The notes under the pieces: model-generated
Told to the model about the DNA's origin: nothing
The model's input: only the letters and a program-made list of their open reading frames with translations
Database searches by the model: none
Source of the DNA: Oceanicaulis sp. BBD 1991-10
Lineage (GTDB): Bacteria; Pseudomonadota; Alphaproteobacteria; Caulobacterales; Maricaulaceae
Direction of reading: 5' to 3'
Assembly (NCBI GenBank): GCA_001657295.1
Contig: LYSW01000009.1
Location: 1-64,000, forward strand
DNA length: 64,000 bases
Position numbers and translations under genes: made by a program
Shown: positions 27,670 through 36,523 of the stretch, in pieces
Layout: the number at the start of each line of letters is the position of its first letter
How positions within the stretch are numbered: the first letter of the stretch is position 1

Positions 27670-27981
27670 TTACGCGGCGGCCGCTTTGCTTTCACCCTCG
27701 AGGATGCCGAGAATGTCGGACTCTTTCATGATCAGCAGCTCGTCGCCGTTGATCGTGACTTCGGTGCCGGACCACTTGGCGAACAGCACGCGGTCGCCCG
27801 CGGCCACGTCCAGCGGACGCACAGAGCCGTCTTCCTTGATGGCGCCGCCGCCGACCGCGACGATCTCGCCTTCCTGCGGCTTCTCCTTGGCGGTGTCGGG
27901 GATGATGATCCCGCCTTTGGTGGTGGTCTCTTCTTCCACGCGCTTCACCAGCACGCGGTCATGCAGAGGACGAAAAGTCAT
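27670..27981 (-). CDS. groS: Co-chaperonin GroES
   Basis: Encodes 103 residues, slightly longer than usual because of an Ala-rich C-terminal tail. It contains the canonical [12 protein letters not shown] start, the mobile loop [12 protein letters not shown] and G-D[12 protein letters not shown]. It caps GroEL. First gene of the groESL operon. Confidence 0.97.
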   Translation of the reverse strand: MTFRPLHDRVLVKRVEEETTTKGGIIIPDTAKEKPQEGEIVAVGGGAIKEDGSVRPLDVAAGDRVLFAKWSGTEVTINGDELLIMKESDILGILEGESKAAAA

Positions 27982-28469
27982 TGCCGTTTCTCCGTAAGTG
28001 AGCGATCCGCTCTCTGGATTAGGTGTTCATGCGTTGCGCACCGGGCGGAGGGGGAGGGCGCGTTAGCACTCGCCCAGCCCGGCTGCTAACGGCGCGGGAG
28101 GTAGGAGATGGCGGGCGGGGCGTCAAGGGGTGGCGAAGCGCGCAAGCGAGTCTTTTTGCCTGTCCTGCCTCGCTTGGGCTCAGCCGGTCCTTGTTTTTGG
28201 TGAGGCGGGCCCGCCAAGCGCAAGCACGGCGATATCGGCCGTCTTGCTGTCATGGCCCGGTATTTCCAGGCCATCCATGCGCCTGGCGGCGGTCTCGAGC
28301 GGAGGGGCGGGCGCACGAAATGCGCCCCTGGCGGGGGGCAGGCGGATCGAAGGCGCCATTCAGAAAACATTCATGCGCTTTCTGACCGAATGACTTAGAC
28401 TGGTTTCAAACTCGCTCGCCGTATGGACGCCATCGGCGCCGTTCAACCGAAACACAAGGGACGACTGAC
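27982..28469. other. Divergent intergenic region between groES and the OmpA lipoprotein gene
   Basis: 488 nt with no gene that can be supported. It holds the CIRCE element at 28063-28089 and, on the minus strand, a TTGACG box (28121-28126) that could be part of the groESL promoter, although no convincing -10 box follows it. The part towards 28470 should contain the promoter for the OmpA-type gene. Confidence 0.6.
28063..28089 (-). promoter_or_regulatory. CIRCE element (HrcA operator)
   Basis: TTAGCACTC, 9-nt spacer, GGCTGCTAA. The left arm is the exact consensus and the right arm differs from GAGTGCTAA at two positions. It lies about 82 nt upstream of groES, the usual place for HrcA-mediated heat-shock control in alphaproteobacteria. 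Confidence 0.88.
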
Positions 28470-29123
28470 ATGATGTTTCGCAAGCTGACGATCGCCGCCA
28501 TGGCCCTGGGCCTGGCCGCGGCCTGCACCACCACCGACCAATACGGCAATGTTCAGCAAAACCGGACCGGCACCGGAATTCTGGCCGGCGCGGCGGCCGG
28601 CGCGTTGCTGGGCACTCTGGCGGGCGGCGATGACCGCCGCAACGCGTTGATCGGCGCGGGCATCGGCGCCCTCGCGGGCGGCGCGGTCGGCAATTATATG
28701 GACCGCCAGGAAGAGGCCTTCCGCAACCGCCTGCGCGGCTCCGGCGTCTCCGTGCGCCGGGTCGGCAACGAGCTGATCCTGACCATGCCCAGCGATGTCA
28801 CATTCGCCACCGGGTCCGCCCAGCTCGATCCGCGCTTCGGTCCGGTCCTCAATGATGTCGCGGATGTGCTCCAGACCTATCCGGCCACCTATGTGAACGT
28901 CATCGGTCACGCCGATTCCGTCGGCGCGGCGGACTTCAACCAGCGCCTGTCCGAGCGCCGCGCCAGCGCGGTCGCCGGCGATCTGATCGCCCGCGGCGTG
29001 ATGCGCGACCGCCTCTTCGTGGCCGGCATGGGCGAGACCCAGCCGATCGCGTCGAACGATAATGACGCCGGCCGCGCCGCCAATCGCCGCGTGGAGATCA
29101 CCATCGCGCCGCACACGTCCTAA
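28470..29123 (+). CDS. OmpA family lipoprotein (YiaD/Pal-like)
   Basis: Encodes 217 residues with a lipoprotein signal (lipobox L-A-A-A-C at about 15-19). A Gly/Ala-rich double glycine-zipper region (about 30-75) precedes the C-terminal OmpA domain: F-A-T-G-S-A-Q-L-D, V-I-G-H-A-D-S-V-G, N-Q-R-L-S-E-R-R-A and N-R-R-V-E-I, which bind peptidoglycan. It anchors the outer membrane to the wall. Two adjacent ATG codons (28470, 28473) are possible starts; AAGGGACG lies upstream. Confidence 0.88.
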   Translation: MMFRKLTIAAMALGLAAACTTTDQYGNVQQNRTGTGILAGAAAGALLGTLAGGDDRRNALIGAGIGALAGGAVGNYMDRQEEAFRNRLRGSGVSVRRVGNELILTMPSDVTFATGSAQLDPRFGPVLNDVADVLQTYPATYVNVIGHADSVGAADFNQRLSERRASAVAGDLIARGVMRDRLFVAGMGETQPIASNDNDAGRAANRRVEITIAPHTS

Positions 29124-29468
29124 CACGGGCGCATACGGCTTCAGGAAAGGCGCGTCGGGCAGGCTCGGCGCGCCTTTTCGTTGTCCTGCCTGACATCCTT
29201 TCGGTCGGGGGCGATCTCCGCCCCCTCGCCAAGCCCCGTACGCTTGAGACCAGCGCTAAGCGCTGACGGCGCCGGCTCAGGCGGTCGAGTCAGCTCGAGC
29301 GCGCAGCGCCCGCAAGGCGAAGAGCCGCCCGCAGCGCGAGTGAGCGGGCTCGCGGCGATCGCGGACAGGGAAAGCCCAAATTTACCCCCTCTCAACTTTC
29401 CTTAACGCAGCCTATGCTCCCGAGCTGGGCGCGAGTGATTCGCGCCCGGCCGCAGGACGGGAGGGCGA
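29124..29468. other. Intergenic region after the OmpA lipoprotein gene
   Basis: 345 nt. Apart from the terminator at 29147-29176 and a GC-rich segment at about 29230-29360 with local inverted pieces, nothing coding or clearly regulatory is visible. Confidence 0.6.
29147..29176 (+). terminator. Terminator after the OmpA lipoprotein gene
   Basis: Stem AAGGCGCG / CGCGCCTT with a GC-rich loop, followed by TTCG. It closes the single-gene unit. Confidence 0.6.
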
Positions 29469-30677
29469 ATGCCGCGCGCGGGCGACATATTGGTGGTCCT
29501 CACTTACGCCATGGTGGCCGTCGTGGCCGCGCTCGGCTTTGACCGTTTCGGCTTGATGTCGACCGAGCTCGCCTGGCTGATGGGCGCGGTGGTCTTTCTC
29601 ATCGCCGGCCAGGTGCACGCGGCCGCGGCGCGCGCTGAAGAGCGATCAATGTTCGAAGACGAGCTGCACCAGCTCAAAGCCGCCAATCTGTCCATGCTCG
29701 AAGAGCTGCAGATCGCCCAGGAGCGGATCGACGAGATCGCCATCTCCGGCGTTGACGCCGTGCCGGCCGGTGAGGCGCCCGCCGCCAGGCCGGACGATCA
29801 GCTGGTCGCCGAACTGCTTGCGCGCCTGCAGACCGGCGACGCGAACACCGCCGAGGACGCCGCGCCCCGGCGCAGCCGCGTCGACGCGGCGCATCTGGTC
29901 CGCGAGGCGCTGGAGGCCAACCGGGTCGATCTGTATCTGCAACCGGTCGTCGGCCTGCCCCAGCGGCGCACCTATTTCTATGAGGGCTTCACCCGGATCC
30001 GCGAAAGCAACGGCGCGGTCGTCGCGCCCGGTGATTTCCTCGCGGCGGCCGAGGAAGCCGGCCTGATCACCGATGTCGACAATCTCCTGCTGCTGCGCTG
30101 CGTACAGATCGTGCGGCGTTTGACCAAGGCGGATCGGCGCGTTGGCGTGTTCTGCAACGTGTCGATCAACTCCCTGGCGGATGAAGACTTCTTCCCGGCC
30201 TTCCTGGATTTCCTGCGCCGTAATTCCGACCTCGCCGGCGCCTTGATCTTCGAATTGCCGCGCGCCGCCTTTGAGGCGCGCTCGGCGACCGCGGCGCGCA
30301 ATATGGCGCGGCTGGCCGATTATGGATTCCGCTTCTCCATCGATCAGGTCAGCGATTTGTCGCTCGACCTCGCCGAGCTGCAGCGCGCCGGCGTCCGCTT
30401 CCTGAAAGTGCCCGGCGTGCGTCTGATCGAGGCGGCGAATGGCGGCGAACCGATCGCCGGCCGGGAGCCGGGCGCCATCCGCCCGGAAGACATCGCCGGC
30501 CTGTTCGCCCGCTATGGCGTGGATCTGATCGCCGAGAAGATCGAATCCGAAGGCACGGTGGTCGAGGTCCTCGATCTCGACATCGCCTACGCCCAGGGCC
30601 ACCTCTTCGGCGCCCCGCGCCCGGTGCGCGACGACGTGATCACCGAAGCCGACGCGAAGCTCAGGCAGACCGGCTAG
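29469..30677 (+). CDS. tipF: Degenerate EAL-domain protein, TipF-like
   Basis: Encodes 402 residues: two membrane segments (about 9-25 and 34-50), a coiled coil (about 55-92), a linker and an EAL fold (about 135-395). The catalytic E-A/V-L signature is replaced by Y-E-G-F-T-R, and the usual metal-binding D-D pair is altered to S-I-D-Q, so it is likely a c-di-GMP binder rather than a phosphodiesterase. This layout matches TipF, which in Caulobacter needs c-di-GMP to recruit early flagellar parts to the pole. No flagellar genes lie nearby in this window. Confidence 0.65.
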   Translation: MPRAGDILVVLTYAMVAVVAALGFDRFGLMSTELAWLMGAVVFLIAGQVHAAAARAEERSMFEDELHQLKAANLSMLEELQIAQERIDEIAISGVDAVPAGEAPAARPDDQLVAELLARLQTGDANTAEDAAPRRSRVDAAHLVREALEANRVDLYLQPVVGLPQRRTYFYEGFTRIRESNGAVVAPGDFLAAAEEAGLITDVDNLLLLRCVQIVRRLTKADRRVGVFCNVSINSLADEDFFPAFLDFLRRNSDLAGALIFELPRAAFEARSATAARNMARLADYGFRFSIDQVSDLSLDLAELQRAGVRFLKVPGVRLIEAANGGEPIAGREPGAIRPEDIAGLFARYGVDLIAEKIESEGTVVEVLDLDIAYAQGHLFGAPRPVRDDVITEADAKLRQTG

Positions 30678-31345
30678 AGCGCCCGGGACGGCGCCGCCGG
30701 CGCGCGCTGGTTCATTTTCCAGGGAAACAGGCAGAGCGCGATGAGGATCGGCGCGAGCATGTTCAACGGCACCACGATGAGATCGGTCAGGCCGTGGGCC
30801 TCGCCCGTGCGCTCCAACACGGTCACGGCGAGCAGATAAGCGACGAATCCGATCGCGAAGACGCCGTTGAGCGAGGACCAGCCGGCGCGCGCGGCGCCCG
30901 CTTCCGGCCGCACGCTCTCCCTCAGCGCCCAGGCGCACGCCAGCAGGAACATCAGCCCCGTGATGATCGGCGACAGGAGCGTCCAGTCATACGCGACGCC
31001 GCCTGTATCGCCGTAAAAGATGTTGCGCTGGCCCGCGATCAGCGGCCGGTAAAGATCGTTGGCGAAATTCAATCCATGCCAGATCACCAGGAGCGCCGGG
31101 AAGGGCGCGCGGGGATTGCGAAAGCCCATATAGATCAGTGACACGCCCAATATGAGTTGCAGGATCAGGAAGAGATAATCGCCCTCAAGCCCGGCGCCTC
31201 GATACATCTCGTTGAAGAAATCCACGCCCCATTGATAACTCCCGCCGCCGGTCAGCGTGCGGGTCAGCGGCAGCCAGACGACCCAAAGGCTCGCAGCGGT
31301 CAGGAAGGTGACGGCGTAGCGCTGCCCGGTTCGTGATTTCAGCAT
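30674..31345 (-). CDS. Multi-pass membrane protein of unknown function
   Basis: Encodes 223 residues with about six hydrophobic helices and a Trp-rich periplasmic-looking loop between helices 1 and 2 (Y-Q-W-G-V-D-F-F-N-E-M-Y). The family is not recognised. It is the third gene of a minus-strand operon after a MerR regulator and a TPR protein (18 nt gap), and its stop overlaps the convergent EAL gene by 4 nt. Confidence 0.65.
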   Translation of the reverse strand: MLKSRTGQRYAVTFLTAASLWVVWLPLTRTLTGGGSYQWGVDFFNEMYRGAGLEGDYLFLILQLILGVSLIYMGFRNPRAPFPALLVIWHGLNFANDLYRPLIAGQRNIFYGDTGGVAYDWTLLSPIITGLMFLLACAWALRESVRPEAGAARAGWSSLNGVFAIGFVAYLLAVTVLERTGEAHGLTDLIVVPLNMLAPILIALCLFPWKMNQRAPAAPSRAL

Positions 31346-31363
31346 GGCGGCCTCCCGCAGCCT

Positions 31364-32251
31364 TCAAGGTGAGGTGAGCCGCGACAGGCCTTCGGCCGCG
31401 CGGCGATTGTCCGGCTCCAGGTCTTGAGCGCGCCCATAGGCCGCCCGCGCGCCCTCGAGGTCTCCAAGCCCCTCGCGCGCGCTTCCCAACAGGGCCCAGG
31501 CGCCGGCGCGGGGCGGCCAGCGATCCGACGCGTCCGCGTCACGTTCGATCTCGATCGATCGCATCAGCAGGCTTTCGGCGGCCGCCAGGTCAAACTCGCC
31601 CAGCACCCGAAGCGCGCCGCGAAGATAAGCGCGTTCCGCTTCACGCCGCGCGTCGCCGTCCGGCCATGCGGTCAGCTCGGCCTCGGCCCGATCATAGGCG
31701 CCGTCGATGATCAGGCGGCGCGCATATTCCGAGCGTAGCCGGTCATTTCCCGCGTCGAGCGCGATGAGCGCCGCCAGGGCCGAGAGAAGCGCCGCATCGT
31801 CGCCTTCGGCGCGGGCGAGTTCGAGCCGCATTTCCGCGCCCGGCCGCGCCGCCAGCGCTTCAAGCTCATCGATCAGATCCGCCGCGCGACGCCGGTCGCC
31901 GCCGGCGATGCCGGGCGCATGGATCAGATAGCCGATTTCCGCGGTCCGCGCGTCGATATTGTCGGGATCGATCTCAAGCGCATCGGCGACGGCGCGCCGA
32001 TATCGCCGCGAGAGGCCTAATGCGGAAAGCCGGCCCGCGCCTTCAAGCCGCGCCTGCAACGCACGCACCAGCATGAGATGGGCGTCGACGCAGCCGGGCG
32101 CGCTGTCGGCCGCATCTTCGGCCAGGGATTGAGCCTGGCGCAGCTCGCCGCCCTCAAGCCTGCCTTGAGCCGATTGCAATTGCGCCGCGACCGGGGCGCA
32201 GCCGGGATCCGCGCCAAGCGACAGAGCGACGGCGATCGACAAGAGCGTCAT
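31364..32251 (-). CDS. Periplasmic TPR-repeat protein
   Basis: Encodes 295 residues with a short signal sequence (M-T-L-L-S-I-A-V-A-L-S-L-G). Several tetratricopeptide-like helical pairs follow, the clearest at the C-terminus (W-A-L-L-G-S-A-R-E-G-L-G-D-L-E-G-A-R-A-A-Y-G-R-A). The start at 32251 overlaps the merR stop as ATGA, indicating translational coupling. It is probably a scaffold; partners are unknown. Confidence 0.75.
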   Translation of the reverse strand: MTLLSIAVALSLGADPGCAPVAAQLQSAQGRLEGGELRQAQSLAEDAADSAPGCVDAHLMLVRALQARLEGAGRLSALGLSRRYRRAVADALEIDPDNIDARTAEIGYLIHAPGIAGGDRRRAADLIDELEALAARPGAEMRLELARAEGDDAALLSALAALIALDAGNDRLRSEYARRLIIDGAYDRAEAELTAWPDGDARREAERAYLRGALRVLGEFDLAAAESLLMRSIEIERDADASDRWPPRAGAWALLGSAREGLGDLEGARAAYGRAQDLEPDNRRAAEGLSRLTSP

Positions 32252-32973
32252 TGCGGTGTCTCCACGTTGCGGTCGGCCGTTTCGCCAAGTCCGTGCTGTT
32301 CGATATCGGCCAGACGGAAGCGCGCGAATAAATAGGCGTGCCAGAAATTCGCCCAATCCTGCATCTGGCGGCTGATCTCTGCGGCGCCCTGGCTGGTCTG
32401 GCCTTTCGAGGCCTCATTGCGCAGCGCCATCTCCAGCGCGGAGGCGCGCCGGATCAGGCTGGCGATTTCGCCGACCTTGCTGATCGATCCCGGCGCCATC
32501 GCCTCCAGCAGCGCCATGGCCCCCAAAGTCTCCAGATCGGCGGCGTCAAAGCGGTCATGGCCGGGTATCGGAGCCAGGATATTGCGCTCGATCAGCGTAT
32601 TGACGAAGTCGGCGTTGACGCCGGCTTTCGCCGCCAATTCCTCCAGCGTCAGGCTGACCGGCGCCTGTCCCTGCGCCGGCAATCCGCCGGCGACGGACCG
32701 GTGGAGCGACAGGGCGACGTCCGGCTCGACGCCTTGCCCGATGAGCTCCATCACCCGCTTGACCTGGGCGAGCGGCAATTCCGGGGCGAGACGCTTTATG
32801 GATTTCAACGCCGCCAGCCCCTGCAGGTGACGCTCGTCATACAGGGCGGAGTTCGCTGTCGGCCGCTCGGGCGGCGGCAGCAATCCCTGCTTGAGATAGT
32901 AGCGCACCGCGCTGGCTCGAAAGCCCGACCGGCGCGCGAGCTCCTGCATGCGAATGTAGGAAGTATCATGCAT
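32248..32973 (-). CDS. MerR family transcriptional regulator
   Basis: Encodes 241 residues. The N-terminal helix-turn-helix is typical for MerR: M-Q-E-L-A-R-R-S-G-F-R-A-S-A-V-R-Y-Y-L-K-Q-G-L-L-P-P. A second MerR-like helical region at about residues 110-150 (L-E-E-L-A-A-K-A-G-V-N-A-D-F) follows. No Cys metal site is present, so the effector is not a thiophilic metal. A promoter sits so close that the message may be leaderless. It heads the operon with the TPR and membrane genes. Confidence 0.8.
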   Translation of the reverse strand: MHDTSYIRMQELARRSGFRASAVRYYLKQGLLPPPERPTANSALYDERHLQGLAALKSIKRLAPELPLAQVKRVMELIGQGVEPDVALSLHRSVAGGLPAQGQAPVSLTLEELAAKAGVNADFVNTLIERNILAPIPGHDRFDAADLETLGAMALLEAMAPGSISKVGEIASLIRRASALEMALRNEASKGQTSQGAAEISRQMQDWANFWHAYLFARFRLADIEQHGLGETADRNVETPQ

Positions 32974-32979
32974 TACCTC

Positions 32980-33008
32980 ATACTTTGCACAAAAACCCTC
33001 ACTGTCAA
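32980..33008 (-). promoter_or_regulatory. Promoter of merR, possibly giving a leaderless mRNA
   Basis: On the minus strand TTGACA (33003-33008) is followed after exactly 17 nt by AAGTAT (32980-32985). The expected transcription start, 6-8 nt downstream, coincides with the merR ATG at 32973. The -10 box is weak, as is common for MerR-controlled promoters. Confidence 0.5.
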
Positions 33009-33080
33009 TAGGGCTTTGAGGCGCGGGCGCGGCTCGCTTCCGGATTGACGCGCCGCGCCCTTCGCCCTAGCTCCGCGGCC

Positions 33081-33926
33081 ATGACCGAGCCCGCGCGCCT
33101 TTCCGCCATCGCCGAACGTTATGACGCCATCCTGTGTGATGTCTGGGGCGTGATACGGGACGGGCGGGCGCTCATTCCCGCCGCCATCGATGCGCTGCAA
33201 CGCTATCGCGCCCAGGGCGGCGCCGTCGTCCTGCTGTCCAATTCGCCGCGGCGCGGGGCTTCATTGCAGAGCTTTCTCGCGCAAATGGGCGCGCCGGCCA
33301 ACGCCTGGGACGACGTGGTCAGTTCGGGAGAGGCGACGTTCGCGCTTCTGTCCGCGCGCGCGCCCGGCCCGGCCTATAAGCTGGGACCGGACTGGGACGA
33401 CGGGCTCTATGAAGGATCCGGTCTTGAGTTCGCGCCGCTCACCGAGGCCCGCTTCATTTCCTGCACCGGGCTGGTGGATTATCCCGACGATCATCCCGAT
33501 CGCTATGAGGACCTGCTGCGCGAGGCGCAGCTGCGCCGCCTGCCGATGATCTGCGCCAATCCGGACATTGTCGTTCAGCATATGGGCCAGCTGGCCTGGT
33601 GCGCCGGCGCCCTGGCCCAGCGCTATGAGCAGATCGGCGGGGAGGTCCTCCTGGCCGGCAAGCCCCATGCGCCGATCTATGATCTGGCCTATCAGCGCAT
33701 TGAAGCCCTCCGCGGCGTCACGGAAAAATCCCGGATTCTCGCGATCGGCGACGGGCCCGCGACAGACATCGCCGGCGCGGTCAGCGAGGATCTCGACGCC
33801 TTCTTCATCGCCGACGGCGTCGTCGCCGACCAGATGGGCGAAGGCTTCAGCGCCGACGCCGCTGCGGCGCTGCTCGCCGAACTGGGTCTGGCGGCGCGCT
33901 ACGCCGCGCCAGCATTGGCGTGGTAG
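33081..33926 (+). CDS. HAD hydrolase of the TIGR01459/NagD-like type
   Basis: Encodes 281 residues. HAD motifs: I-L-C-D-V-W-G-V-I-R-D-G (motif I), V-V-L-L-S-N-S-P-R-R (motif II), the conserved C-A-N-P-D, L-L-A-G-K-P-H-A-P-I-Y (motif III Lys) and I-A-I-G-D-G-P-A-T-D-I-A-G-A (motif IV). The cap is of the NagD class. It is probably a cytosolic phosphatase of a sugar or nucleotide phosphate. ATG at 33081 is the likely start. Divergent from merR. Confidence 0.87.
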   Translation: MTEPARLSAIAERYDAILCDVWGVIRDGRALIPAAIDALQRYRAQGGAVVLLSNSPRRGASLQSFLAQMGAPANAWDDVVSSGEATFALLSARAPGPAYKLGPDWDDGLYEGSGLEFAPLTEARFISCTGLVDYPDDHPDRYEDLLREAQLRRLPMICANPDIVVQHMGQLAWCAGALAQRYEQIGGEVLLAGKPHAPIYDLAYQRIEALRGVTEKSRILAIGDGPATDIAGAVSEDLDAFFIADGVVADQMGEGFSADAAAALLAELGLAARYAAPALAW

Positions 33927-33929
33927 CGT

Positions 33930-35483
33930 CTAACCAACGATTTCGTCTGCGAGCAGCTCCGACTCAACATCTGCCGGCGCACTAGAGTACAGCGACGCCA
34001 AAGACGTAGCAGTCAGAATAGGCGCCGACCGCATCTTTTCCTTTGCAAGCTTATCTGAAACGTCAATTTCATTAAATCGGTTCATGTGCTTCCGCAGGTG
34101 AGCGTAGCACCCAATGTCAATCGCAAAAGCCTGATAGGTGCCCTCTTGCGATTTATGAGTAAGAGCATTCGCGCAATTGTGTACAATTCGATAATCAAGT
34201 AACCTATAGAAAAGTGCTCGCCAGGCGTCGTCTTCTTTAAGCATGCGCTCTTCGATAAGGAAGATATTAGTCTTCTTGTCTAAACAAAAGCGCCATATAG
34301 TATAAATCCCGCGAATCAAGTCATTTTGCTCGTCGTATCTTGAATCATGCTTGAGCTCTTCAATTCGGCGCTCAAAGTTAGCTTTGCTCAGAATTCTAAC
34401 TTCGTCTTTGCCAATCTTGCCTCCGTCCTTTGCACCCACGTCGTTTAGAATCTCGAGAAATAAAGACAAAATATCCCTTGGCACGCCGCCTCCAGCCATG
34501 ACAAGGCGCGCGAACCCTTCCCCTTTGAAAAGCGAGTCGAGTTCTTCCCGTGTCATGTCTGCCTTCTCAGCGAATCGATACAAAATTTGACGATTTTGTC
34601 GCTCAGTCCTAGAGAAGTCGCCAAATGAATAATCTATGCTGATCGGCTGGTAGTCGTGCCGCTCTTGGGCTCCAATTGGTTGGCCCTCGCGGTCAGCATA
34701 GAGGGTTGAGGCATGTCTGAGAGTTGCAATTTTAAAGAATAGTGGCAAATCTTTGCATAATCGATGTATATAATCAACCACGAATGCTTGATCACTCTTT
34801 CTCAAGTGATATAAATCGTCGATTTGAATAAATATTGTTTTTACTTTTTTGCTTTGCTCAAAAAAGATTCGAATTCTTTCTTTCAGTCTAGGTAGCCATG
34901 TGTCCAGTCGTTGGAGCTTTTCATGGTGTAGTTCATATGACTTTTCGATTTCTGATGACGTTGCACGTTGGCTCTCGATAGAGGCGCCGATCGCCGCCCC
35001 GGAAGCGCTTAGCTCGCCTTTGGCTCCGGTCGAAATCTGTGCTTCCTGGGCCGAACGCTCTCGCACGATCTCTGACCTCTGATCGGCTTCTTTAGTCATT
35101 TGATCCAAGTCACTAATTATTGAATTCAGGCCCTCCTTTATATTTTTCTTTCGCCCAAACCAGCCAGTCTGATGTTTTTCCATTTCTCTAAATAGAGAGG
35201 CCAGTATTTCAATAAGCACGTTTGGAAACGAGTGCTGCTTGAAATCTTCGCAGTTTAAGTATACAATCTTGATCTCTTCTGGAGCGTTTTCTGAAGATTT
35301 ATGTAGTAGTAGTGTTTTTCCGCAACCGCGTCGGGCAAATATAGCGTGATTTTGGCGTGCGAGTGCATCATTAAGAGCGTCGCCGACGTCAACATACTCT
35401 ATGCGACCGCTTCCAATTTGGACGCGAAGATTCTCCTGGATTACGCGCCTGAGGGCAGAAAGCTTCTGAGGGTCTACTGACAT
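33930..35483 (-). CDS. AT-rich, horizontally acquired AAA/ORC-CDC6-like P-loop ATPase
   Basis: Encodes 517 residues. Walker A is A-R-R-G-C-G-K-T at residues 50-57; a Walker B-like strand reads I-F-I-Q-I-D-D-L-Y-H-L, and a sensor-like A-T-L-R-H follows. A long helical insertion (about 125-210) separates them, and the C-terminus looks like a winged helix. This resembles ORC/CDC6-type ATPases found in defence islands, but no nuclease or other effector domain is seen. Base composition is far more AT-rich than all neighbours. The ATG at 35483 is the first in frame; an upstream TTG would run into the preceding gene. The stop is only 3 nt from the convergent HAD stop. Confidence 0.7.
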   Translation of the reverse strand: MSVDPQKLSALRRVIQENLRVQIGSGRIEYVDVGDALNDALARQNHAIFARRGCGKTLLLHKSSENAPEEIKIVYLNCEDFKQHSFPNVLIEILASLFREMEKHQTGWFGRKKNIKEGLNSIISDLDQMTKEADQRSEIVRERSAQEAQISTGAKGELSASGAAIGASIESQRATSSEIEKSYELHHEKLQRLDTWLPRLKERIRIFFEQSKKVKTIFIQIDDLYHLRKSDQAFVVDYIHRLCKDLPLFFKIATLRHASTLYADREGQPIGAQERHDYQPISIDYSFGDFSRTERQNRQILYRFAEKADMTREELDSLFKGEGFARLVMAGGGVPRDILSLFLEILNDVGAKDGGKIGKDEVRILSKANFERRIEELKHDSRYDEQNDLIRGIYTIWRFCLDKKTNIFLIEERMLKEDDAWRALFYRLLDYRIVHNCANALTHKSQEGTYQAFAIDIGCYAHLRKHMNRFNEIDVSDKLAKEKMRSAPILTATSLASLYSSAPADVESELLADEIVG

Positions 35484-35560
35484 TAACTGTTCCAGAGCAT
35501 CTACAATTTGATTCCAGCTTGAATTGTAGTGGGAATTGTATTGGGTGCAATGTCCGGGTG

Positions 35561-36271
35561 TTACTCGCGGATTTCCCAAACCGCGCTGACGCTGGCGCGC
35601 ACGACCAGCTCGCCGGCTGCGACCGGGGTTGAGGCGTCGAAGCTCTCCGCCCTCGCCATCATCGGGACCGGCATCGGCTGGAAGCCGCCGGATTCGGCGA
35701 AATTCATCAAGCGCACGATCTCGAATCCGGCCGCCTGTGCATAAAGATCGCGGCGCGCGTAAAGCGCCGCCACGGCCAGCCGGCGGGCTTCGTCGCGGGC
35801 GGCGTCCGCTTGCGAAGAGGAGAAGTTGACGCCGTCGAGCGTGTTGGCGCCGGCGTCGAACACGGCGTCGATCACCGCGCCCACCTCATCGATTTCGCGC
35901 ACCATCGCCGAGACGGTGTTGCGCGCTTCATAGCCGGTGATGCGCGGCGAGGCGCCGGAGCTGCGCTCCGGGCGCGAATAGATGGGGTTCACCGATAGCC
36001 GGCTGGTCTGCATGTCGCGCTCGGCGACGCCGGCGCGGCGCAGCTCGCGGAACACCCGGCTCATGGCGTTTGCATTGGCGCGCACGGCTTCGGCGGCGGT
36101 TTCGCCCTGGGTGACGACGCCGGCTGAAACCGTGGCTTGATCGGGGACCAGGCGCACCTCGCCGTCCGCGGACAGGCTGAGGTGCGCCGCGCGTGGCTCG
36201 GCGTCCTGCGCCAGGCTCGGCGCAACCGGCAGGGCGATGAGGGCGAGGGCGAGGGCGGCGGTGCGGATCAT
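35561..36271 (-). CDS. SIMPL domain (DUF541) periplasmic protein
   Basis: Encodes 236 residues with a signal peptide ending at S-L-A-Q. It shows the SIMPL pattern: L-S-A-D-G-E-V-R-L-V-P-D-Q-A-T-V-S-A-G-V, N-A-N-A-M-S-R-V, the D-M-Q-T-S-R-L-S-V-N-P-I-Y block, Y-E-A-R-N-T-V and L-D-G-V-N-F. Family members (YggE-like) are linked to oxidative-stress protection, with no known enzymatic role. Confidence 0.87.
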   Translation of the reverse strand: MIRTAALALALIALPVAPSLAQDAEPRAAHLSLSADGEVRLVPDQATVSAGVVTQGETAAEAVRANANAMSRVFRELRRAGVAERDMQTSRLSVNPIYSRPERSSGASPRITGYEARNTVSAMVREIDEVGAVIDAVFDAGANTLDGVNFSSSQADAARDEARRLAVAALYARRDLYAQAAGFEIVRLMNFAESGGFQPMPVPMMARAESFDASTPVAAGELVVRASVSAVWEIRE

Positions 36272-36424
36272 GGCGGGGCTCCTGCAAACAAGTTCGACGA
36301 AAGCGTTCCCGCCCTTGTCATCATGCGGCGATGGCGAAATTGAGGTCGGCTCGCCGGGCGGCCGGTTTGCGCCTGTCGGCGTCGTTTCGCCAGCGGGCGG
36401 GCGATCAAGGCGCGGCCGCAGATT

Positions 36425-36490
36425 TCTGCTTTTCAGAGATTATTATAAACCTTAAGGTGTTTTCGCTCACGATAAATATCTTATTGGGAG
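36425..36490 (+). promoter_or_regulatory. AT-rich promoter region of the peptide operon
   Basis: A sharply AT-rich stretch (TTATTATAAACC near 36441 and GATAAATATC near 36471) in otherwise GC-rich DNA lies 35-100 nt upstream of the small peptide gene at 36524. Exact -35/-10 boxes cannot be fixed by eye. Confidence 0.4.
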
Positions 36491-36523
36491 TGTAGACAAC
36501 AACCAATCCGCTGGGAGAGCTCC

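Noticed and set aside
35484-35579. N-terminal extension of the AT-rich ATPase
   Set aside because: It would need a TTG start inside the end of the SIMPL gene; the first ATG at 35483 is more plausible.
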